In this document: in pieces, positions 42,727 through 50,020 of the stretch
Position numbering within the stretch: the first letter of the stretch is position 1
Layout: each line of letters starts with the position of its first letter
NCBI RefSeq assembly: GCF_029851875.1
Contig: NZ_JARKVC010000002.1
Location: forward strand, 1 to 50,020
Direction of reading: 5' to 3'
DNA: 50,020 bases
Source of the DNA: Actinomyces sp.
GTDB taxonomy: Bacteria > Actinomycetota > Actinomycetes > Actinomycetales > Actinomycetaceae
The notes under the pieces: generated by a model
What the model was told of the DNA's origin: nothing
Databases searched by the model: none
Seen by the model: only the letters and a program-made list of their open reading frames with translations
Made by a program: the position numbers and the translations under genes

Positions 42727-44073
42727 TCATCCCTCCTCGACACCGACCAGGCGACTCAGCCCGTAGGCGGCGTGCAGGACCGCGATGGGATGGACCGTGC
42801 GCACCCCGGAGGACTTCTCGATCTGCCAGCGGCAGGTCTCGGTGTCGCACACGGCAAGCTTGTCGTTGACCTCGCGCACCATGTCGAACAGCGGCCTGCC
42901 CACCGCCTGCGCGACCTCGTACTTCTCCTTCTTCAGCCCGTAGGTTCCCGCGATCCCGCAGCAGGCCTTGCCCGACTCCACGGCGTGGAACCCCGGGACG
43001 AGGTCCATGATCTCCAGGGCGGGCAGCCCCATGAGCTGGCCCTTGAGCTGGCAGGGGGCGTGATAGGCGACCCTGGCCTCGATACGGCGGAAGTCGTGGG
43101 GCAGCTCGCCGGCCTCCTCCAGCTCGCGGAAGAACTCTGAGACCTCTACCACCCGGGTGGACACGTCCGCCAGGTCCTCGTCACGCACGCCCATGATGTC
43201 GTGGGCCTCATGCTTGAGCATCCCGGCGCAGGAGCCGGAGGCGGTGACGATGCGCAGCTCCTTGCCTGCTGCGCTCAGCTGACGTGCCAGCCTGACCACG
43301 GCGGCTGAGGCCTGCCCGTACAGGCTGTTGGACTGGGCCGCCAGCCCGCAGCAGCCCTGAGGCGGGACGATGACCTCGTACCCCACGTGCTCAAGCACCT
43401 CGACGGTCTGCTTGGAGGTCTCGACCTCGAAGTAGCCGCCGGCGCACCCGTGGAAGAACACCACCGGTCCGCGCGAGCCCCGGGGCACGAGCGTCGTGGC
43501 TCGTGGTGTGCGGCGCCGCAGCCACCCGTGGAAGGACTGGGTCCTGGCGGTGGGCATCGGGGCGTCGCGGTGGATGCCCACCACCTTCTCCACCACCGTA
43601 CGGACAGGCTTGGAGGCCAGTGCTGCGTTGGCCACCGGTGCCACCGGGGTCATGACCCTGCCCATGAGGGTGGTCTGGGTGATGAGGCGGTCACGGAGCG
43701 GGATCGCTCCCTGCTGCTGCTTCATCACGGTGCGCGCCTGGGAGTTGAGCTCGGCGATCTTGACGCCCTGAGGACACACCCGGGTGCACGTCCCGCACGA
43801 GGAGCAGTAGTCCACGGAGCGGTCCACGCTCTCCCCGTGCCGGAATCGCTCGGCCTGCGGCCCCACGAACTTGGGCCCCGGGAACAGGTCGGTCACGGCA
43901 GCCACCGGGCACATGGTCTCGCAGATCGTGCACTTGACGCAGGCGTCGAGGCTCGCCCGCGCCAGGTCGTGGGCCGGCTGCTCGACGGCGCCCGCCCCCG
44001 AGCGCACGCGCGCGCCCCCCGCTCCGGGAAGGGGCAGGTCCCAGCGGGCTGCAAGAGTGTCGACGTCGAACAT
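42727..44073 (-). CDS. glpC: glycerol-3-phosphate dehydrogenase GlpC subunit (iron-sulfur, membrane anchor)
   Basis: 448 residues. Two ferredoxin-type clusters bind through CVKCTICETMCPV and CSSCGTCTRVCPQ near the N-terminus; two CCG domains follow (FFHGCAGGYFE...GCCGLAAQSN and APCQLKG...KACCGIAGTYG). It passes electrons from GlpAB to the quinone pool. Its ATG overlaps the glpB stop (TGATG). Last gene of glpABC. Confidence 0.95.
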   Translation of the reverse strand: MFDVDTLAARWDLPLPGAGGARVRSGAGAVEQPAHDLARASLDACVKCTICETMCPVAAVTDLFPGPKFVGPQAERFRHGESVDRSVDYCSSCGTCTRVCPQGVKIAELNSQARTVMKQQQGAIPLRDRLITQTTLMGRVMTPVAPVANAALASKPVRTVVEKVVGIHRDAPMPTARTQSFHGWLRRRTPRATTLVPRGSRGPVVFFHGCAGGYFEVETSKQTVEVLEHVGYEVIVPPQGCCGLAAQSNSLYGQASAAVVRLARQLSAAGKELRIVTASGSCAGMLKHEAHDIMGVRDEDLADVSTRVVEVSEFFRELEEAGELPHDFRRIEARVAYHAPCQLKGQLMGLPALEIMDLVPGFHAVESGKACCGIAGTYGLKKEKYEVAQAVGRPLFDMVREVNDKLAVCDTETCRWQIEKSSGVRTVHPIAVLHAAYGLSRLVGVEEG

Positions 44074-45452
44074 CAGTGGGTCTCCTTCGTGGCGTCCTTG
44101 CCGTGATCGGCCAGCAGCGAGTCGGTAGCGGCACGAGCCGATCCCAGGGCGATGCCCTCACCGGAGCACTCGCTCCAGCGCACGGCTCCGGCCAGCAGGC
44201 CGCCGACGGCTCGCAGGTTCTCGATGACGGGCTGGTGGTCGGGCCCGAGCGGGCGCATCTGGGAGTCGGTGAGCACGCCGACGCGGAACAGCCCCTGCGG
44301 CTTACCCCAGTAGTCGTTGTGGATCAGACGGCGCAGGTTCTGCGCACCGTCGGGTCCCACCCCGGCCAGGGGCAGGCCGAGCACGGTCTCGCGGACCGTG
44401 CCGTGGGAGTCCACAGCCAGCGCGCCGGACTCGAAGCCGCCGGTGGCCAGGACGAAGGCGTCGGCCCGGTGGACGAGCTCACGTCCGGCCGCTGCGCTGG
44501 AGACCTGGACGAGGCGGCCCTCACGGACCTGGGCGTCCACGACGCCGGCCCCCTGGACCACTCGGACGCGCTCGTCGGAGGCGGCGCGAGCCAGCCGGTT
44601 CTCCAGGCGCAGACCGGGAACCGAGGGCGGTGGCAGAGGGATCTCCCCCACCGGTGCGCCCAGGCGCTCAGACAGCCAGGCGTGCACCTGCGGGTCCTCC
44701 AGGCCCAGGACCGCCGGCAGCAGCACCGTCTCCCCCTCACGGACCTGACCAGCCAACGCGTCCACGAGCTGCTCGCGCACCTCGACCCGGTCCAGGGAGC
44801 GGGCGTGGACGAGGCCGGTGGAGTCCTGCTCCTGGCCGCGCACGGCCAGGTCGACCGTGACCGCACGGGCCCTCACCCGGCCGCCGCCAGGCAGCTCGGT
44901 GCGCTCGAGGTTGCCTGCCACGAGCTCAGGCGTGAGGTCCTTCAGACGCCGCAGCCCCACCACGAGGTAGTGCCTGCCGTCGCCCAGCGCGCTGGCCTGC
45001 ATGGAGGGCGGCGTGAGCAGGCTGGCACGCACGGCACCCACCGCGGTGGGCAGCCAGAGGTTGGCGGGGCCGGACGCGCCGTCGTCGGCCCGGGGTACCA
45101 GCAGCTGCGGGCCGACGAGGGCGGCGAAGTCCTCCAGGCCGCGGGCCACGGCCCTCCGACCGATGACGTGGTAGGGGTGGCCGTCAGGCAGGAGGCCTGC
45201 AGCCTCGATCTCGGCGAGCGGGTGGGTGACGGGGCGGCGGGCCATGCGCTCCTCGAGCGTGGCGCCGCCGGCGCTGCCGGCTGGACCGGCGGCCCCGCCC
45301 AGGCGTCCCAGGACGTCGACGGTGCCGGTGGACAGGGGCAGGCCACCCACTCCCTTGGTCACGAGGGTGACGGTGGCGCCGGCCCGGCGCAGCCACAGGG
45401 CGGTGGAGTAGCCGGCGATCCCGGCCCCGATGACGACGACGTCGCTGCTCAT
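44073..45452 (-). CDS. glpB: glycerol-3-phosphate dehydrogenase GlpB subunit
   Basis: 459-residue flavoprotein subunit. N-terminal dinucleotide fold VVIGAGIAGYSTALWLRRAG (5-24), then VTKGVGGLPLSTGTVDVLG and, near the C-terminus, FRVGVLTDSQMRPLGPDHQPVIENLRAVGGLLAG, characteristic of GlpB. It forms the soluble dimer with GlpA. Start overlaps the glpA stop (ATGA). Confidence 0.93.
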   Translation of the reverse strand: MSSDVVVIGAGIAGYSTALWLRRAGATVTLVTKGVGGLPLSTGTVDVLGRLGGAAGPAGSAGGATLEERMARRPVTHPLAEIEAAGLLPDGHPYHVIGRRAVARGLEDFAALVGPQLLVPRADDGASGPANLWLPTAVGAVRASLLTPPSMQASALGDGRHYLVVGLRRLKDLTPELVAGNLERTELPGGGRVRARAVTVDLAVRGQEQDSTGLVHARSLDRVEVREQLVDALAGQVREGETVLLPAVLGLEDPQVHAWLSERLGAPVGEIPLPPPSVPGLRLENRLARAASDERVRVVQGAGVVDAQVREGRLVQVSSAAAGRELVHRADAFVLATGGFESGALAVDSHGTVRETVLGLPLAGVGPDGAQNLRRLIHNDYWGKPQGLFRVGVLTDSQMRPLGPDHQPVIENLRAVGGLLAGAVRWSECSGEGIALGSARAATDSLLADHGKDATKETH

Positions 45453-47230
45453 GCCAGTGCCTCCTGAGCGCCGGTAGGGCGGTCGGCCCCGGAGCCGACC
45501 GGTGAGAGGGAGGGCAGGTCCCTGCGCGCTGCGGGCAGGGTGGCCACGCCGTCGAGCGCCGGGGCCTGGGACAGGGCCTCCAGAGCGGCGTCCAGCTCGT
45601 CGCGGGTGGCGACGCCGTCCTCGGCGTCGACCAGGGCGGTGGACACGGCCGGTGGCGGCGGGGCGTCAGGCAGGTCCTCGATGTCGAGAGTGCCCTGGAG
45701 CATCCAGAAGTCCAGAGCGGTCTCCCGTACCTGCTCGCCGTGCAGGATGGTCCACAGGCCGATCCAGCGGTGGCGGAGGAAGGTCTTGAGGCTCTCGGAG
45801 GCGTCTGCGGCCGAGTAGCCTGAGCAGGTGGTGCGCAGACCGGCCACGCGCGGGGCGCAGAAGCCGCCCTGGCACGGCCCCATGGCCACCCGCAGCTGGC
45901 GGCGCAGGTCGTCGAAGGAGGCGTCGGGCTGCTCAGTCATGAGGTCGGTGAGAGCCTGCCGTCCCACGAGCTCGCACTCGCAGATGGTCGGGTCGCTCAG
46001 ACGGTGGGCCTCTCGTTCCTCCAGCCGGTGGGTGACGTGGTAGCCGCCTGCGCCGACGCTACCCGGGACCTCCTCCTGCGCGGTACGGCACGGGGCGCTC
46101 ACGCCCAGCTCGGCGCACATGGCGTCCACGGCGTGCTGGGCCATGAGCCGGTAGGTGGTGAGCTTACCGCCGGCCACGGTGATCATGCCGCGGATGCCGT
46201 CAGCGCGGGCGTGGCTGATGACGGTCATGCCGCGGCTCATGTGACGGGTGTCGTTGGCGGCGACCGAGGTGTCCAGGACCAGGGGGCGGGCCCCGGACCA
46301 GGCGTGCAGGGCCCGGACCTGGCGGAAGCCTGGGATGAGGACCTCTCCGGCATCGAGCATCTGGGCGACCTCCTCGCGGGGGATGGCCAGGTGGTCGGGG
46401 TCCTCGGCGCGCCTGTCGGTGGTCCCGATGATGGAGACGGTGTGGTCAGGGACGATGATGTCGCCGTCGGCAGGGTGGACGCAGCGGTTGACGACGTGGT
46501 TGACCAGCCGGTGGTTCATGGCGATCATGACGCCGCGTCCGGCGGCGATCTTGACGGAGGTCGATCCCGCCATCTGCGCCAGCCGCCCGCCCCACGGCCC
46601 GGCGGCGTTCATGAGCATGCGGCAGGTGACCGTGAGGTCCTCGCCGGTCTTGACCCCGCGGGCCCTCACGGCCACCACGCGACGGTCCGCGCCCTGTCCC
46701 TCGACGACGACACCGGTGACCTCGTGGTAGGTCAGGACCTGTGCGCCGTAGGCCTGGGCGGAGCGGGCTGCCCCCCACACCATCTGCCAGCCGTCCACGG
46801 CGCCGTCGTGCACGCGGAAGGCGCGCTTGATGCCGGGGTTGAGCCGCGGTTCCAGGCGCAGGGCCTCGGACAGGGAGATCTCCTCAGCCGGCACGCCGGT
46901 GGCGCGTGCTCCGGCGATGAACTTCTCGGAGAAACCGAGGTCGTCGTCAGGGGTGACGACGAACAGGCCGCCGACCTTCTCGATCGCGCTGGAGTGGATG
47001 CGCGAGACGATCTCGTTCTCCTGGGCGCACTCGGTGGCGGACTGCGGGTCGGAGACGACGTAGCGTCCGCCGGAGTGCAGCAGGCCGTGGAAGCGCCCGG
47101 AGGTGCCCTGGGCCAGGTCGGCGCGCTCGAGGAGGACGACGCTCAGGCCGCGCATGGCGGCGTCGCGTGCGATACCGACCCCGGTCGCCCCTCCTCCGAC
47201 GACGACGACGTCGGCGCTCATGCTCCTCAT
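45449..47230 (-). CDS. glpA: glycerol-3-phosphate dehydrogenase GlpA subunit
   Basis: 593-residue FAD subunit oxidising glycerol 3-phosphate. FAD loop VVGGGATGVGIARDAAMRG (10-28), DAO core to about residue 400, then a BFD-like [2Fe-2S] domain with Cys417, Cys419, Cys453 and Cys458, followed by a C-terminal extension of about 110 residues that ends in Ala/Pro-rich sequence. ATG 47230 follows AAGGAGG by seven bases. Divergent from glpF across a 410-nt gap holding the shared operator. In E. coli this complex serves anaerobic growth; here it coexists with GlpD. Confidence 0.94.
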   Translation of the reverse strand: MRSMSADVVVVGGGATGVGIARDAAMRGLSVVLLERADLAQGTSGRFHGLLHSGGRYVVSDPQSATECAQENEIVSRIHSSAIEKVGGLFVVTPDDDLGFSEKFIAGARATGVPAEEISLSEALRLEPRLNPGIKRAFRVHDGAVDGWQMVWGAARSAQAYGAQVLTYHEVTGVVVEGQGADRRVVAVRARGVKTGEDLTVTCRMLMNAAGPWGGRLAQMAGSTSVKIAAGRGVMIAMNHRLVNHVVNRCVHPADGDIIVPDHTVSIIGTTDRRAEDPDHLAIPREEVAQMLDAGEVLIPGFRQVRALHAWSGARPLVLDTSVAANDTRHMSRGMTVISHARADGIRGMITVAGGKLTTYRLMAQHAVDAMCAELGVSAPCRTAQEEVPGSVGAGGYHVTHRLEEREAHRLSDPTICECELVGRQALTDLMTEQPDASFDDLRRQLRVAMGPCQGGFCAPRVAGLRTTCSGYSAADASESLKTFLRHRWIGLWTILHGEQVRETALDFWMLQGTLDIEDLPDAPPPPAVSTALVDAEDGVATRDELDAALEALSQAPALDGVATLPAARRDLPSLSPVGSGADRPTGAQEALA

Positions 47231-47352
47231 GCTGGGCCTCCTTGTCCGCGTGGTACCTGGCTACGAGCCCGCCGCGGCGCGGCGGGCTGGTAGCAGGCGG
47301 GGTGGTCGCCTGAGCCAGGACTACCACCAGGAGACGACACGAACGCGAACAA

Positions 47353-47379
47353 GTGCACGTGATCTGCACATTCGTGCAC
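47353..47379. promoter_or_regulatory. operator in the glpA/glpF divergent region
   Basis: GTGCACGTGATCTGCACA followed by TTCGTGCAC: three overlapping GTGCAC/TGCAC half-sites. TGCACATTCGTGCA (47365-47378) equals the glpD site; TGATCTGCAC equals the araD site. The remainder of the 410-nt gap (47231-47640) is C-rich leader with no supported gene. Confidence 0.65.
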
Positions 47380-47640
47380 ACGACGTCATGACCATACGCA
47401 CGTCCTTTCACCCCCATAGGTGGTGCTACCCCCACTCTTTCCTGCCACTCCGCCGTTTCCACCCGCAGGCGGGACCGAGGAGCCGCCGCCGTCCCAGCCC
47501 GCAGCCCCACCCACGGAGGTACCTTCACACCCAGCGCCGCCGTCAGGGAGATCCCGTACGGAGACGACCCTCACGCGGCCAGGCGGCAACTGACGCCGTC
47601 ACCCTCCAGAGCACAACGCCGTGCAGAAAGGGAGCTCTCA

Positions 47641-48381
47641 ATGACTCCGACAACAGGGCAGATCTTCCTGTCCGAGCTCTTCGGCACCGCCGTCCTCATC
47701 CTCTTTGGTGCGGGCGTGTGCGCCGCAGTCACCATGAAGCGCTCGAAGGCCCACTCCTCAGGCTGGCTCGTCATCGCCTTCGGATGGGGCCTGGCGGTCT
47801 TCATGGGCGTCTACGCCGCCTACGCCACCGGCGGCCACCTCAACCCCGCCGTCACCGTCGGCAAGTGGGTCGCCGGCCAGGACCTGGCCCCGAACGTGCC
47901 TGCCACCGCCACCAACGTGGTCGTCTACGTCGTCGCCCAGATGCTCGGCGCCATGATCGGCGCCGCCTGCGCCTGGCTGGCCTACAAGAAGCAGTTCGAC
48001 GACGACCTGCCAGCCGCCTCCAAGCTCGGCTGCTTCGCCACCGCCCCGGAGATCCGCTCCTACGGCTGGAACTGCGTGACGGAGGCCATCGGCACCTTCG
48101 TGCTCGTCGCATGGTGCCTGTACGCCGGCAAGTCCCCCTCCGAGCTCGGCCCGCTGGCTGTCGCCTTCGTCATCGTCGCCATCGGCCTGTCACTGGGCGG
48201 CCCCACCGGCTACGCCATCAACCCGGCCCGCGACCTGGGCCCGCGCATCGCCTACGCGCTCCTGCCCATCCCGGGCAAGAAGGGCGCTGACTGGGCCTAC
48301 GCCTGGGTGCCGGTCGTCGGCCCGATGATCGGCGGCACCGCCGCCGGCCTGCTCATCCCGCACATGGCAGGGCTGTTCTGA
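47641..48381 (+). CDS. glpF: glycerol uptake facilitator (aquaglyceroporin)
   Basis: 246-residue MIP channel with six helices and two half-helices. The NPA boxes are NPAVT (68-72) and NPARD (194-198); the Asp after the second box marks glycerol rather than strict water channels. AAAGGGAG precedes the ATG. glpK follows after 44 nt, so uptake and phosphorylation are coupled in one operon. Confidence 0.95.
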   Translation: MTPTTGQIFLSELFGTAVLILFGAGVCAAVTMKRSKAHSSGWLVIAFGWGLAVFMGVYAAYATGGHLNPAVTVGKWVAGQDLAPNVPATATNVVVYVVAQMLGAMIGAACAWLAYKKQFDDDLPAASKLGCFATAPEIRSYGWNCVTEAIGTFVLVAWCLYAGKSPSELGPLAVAFVIVAIGLSLGGPTGYAINPARDLGPRIAYALLPIPGKKGADWAYAWVPVVGPMIGGTAAGLLIPHMAGLF

Positions 48382-48425
48382 GCCGCCCAGCCACCGACCT
48401 CACGAAGAAGTGAAAGGACCCCACC

Positions 48426-49955
<1,530 letters not shown>

Positions 49956-49967
49956 TCCCCTCCTCCC

Positions 49968-50000
49968 GCGCCGCCGTGGGACACGCGCCCTGGGCGGCGC
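49968..50000 (+). terminator. probable glpK terminator
   Basis: GCGCCGCC (49968-49975) pairs with GGCGGCGC (49993-50000), with partial inner pairing GGG/GCCC, 13 nt after the glpK stop. Confidence 0.5.
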
Positions 50001-50020
50001 CCCACCAGCCCGCCGGCCGG

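Noticed and set aside
47391-47640. small gene in the glpA/glpF gap
   Set aside because: The ATG at 47389 opens only a basic, frame-shadow sequence overlapping the glpF ribosome-binding site; the C-rich leader is better read as untranslated.

Overview
This is a gene-dense, GC-rich (roughly two-thirds G+C) chromosomal stretch from a Gram-positive actinobacterium. An Actinomyces-like organism is the best guess: there is a DisA/RadA pair, a short actinobacterial-type N-acetylglutamate synthase, twin CUT1 sugar transporters with no ATPase of their own, a ROK regulator beside xylA, and both glpD and glpABC. The genus is inferred; no rRNA or tRNA gene was seen.

Positions 100-23700 form a pentoside-utilisation island with three modules. 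(1) A minus-strand operon for a CUT1 importer (lipoprotein, two permeases) ends in a GH120 beta-xylosidase, with a divergent LacI regulator. (2) A minus-strand xylA, xylB and ChvE/MmsA/MmsB-type monosaccharide importer group has a divergent ROK (XylR-like) regulator. (3) A second minus-strand CUT1 importer ends in a GH31 alpha-xylosidase-like enzyme, with a divergent LacI regulator and a perfect 20-bp palindromic operator. Together they would import xylo-oligosaccharides and alpha-xylosides, release xylose inside the cell, and feed it through XylA and XylB to xylulose 5-phosphate. Transketolase (24051-26135) takes it onward, and an AraD epimerase lies at 32290. Between modules 2 and 3 are a low-GC DUF1643-like gene and a frameshifted GH42 beta-galactosidase tail.

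Positions 26183-32289 are an eroded accessory zone. A whole iron-siderophore ABC transporter operon is damaged in all four genes: lost signal peptide, frameshifts, missing internal blocks in both permeases, and a G10-tract frameshift in the ATPase. It is followed by an MFS transporter preceded by an N-terminal YcaO fragment, then about 1 kb without a confident gene.

Positions 32290-39000 are mostly housekeeping: araD, radA, disA, a basic membrane protein, and a translationally coupled sorC-type regulator, argA-like NAGS and mutY operon. Positions 40267-49955 are the glycerol/G3P regulon: glpD, a convergent glpABC operon, and divergent glpF-glpK. A 14-nt motif, TGCACATTCGTGCA, is identical in the sorC/glpD and glpA/glpF intergenic regions, and a related site lies before araD, suggesting that the SorC-type protein controls these genes.

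The most unusual non-coding structures are two arrays of short repeats with a strict 19-nt (sometimes 21-nt) period, each built of two oppositely oriented halves: one between convergent glpD and glpC, and a different-sequence one after the ROK gene. Two long perfect inverted repeats share the arm start GTCGCTTTCGC and each follows a regulator gene.
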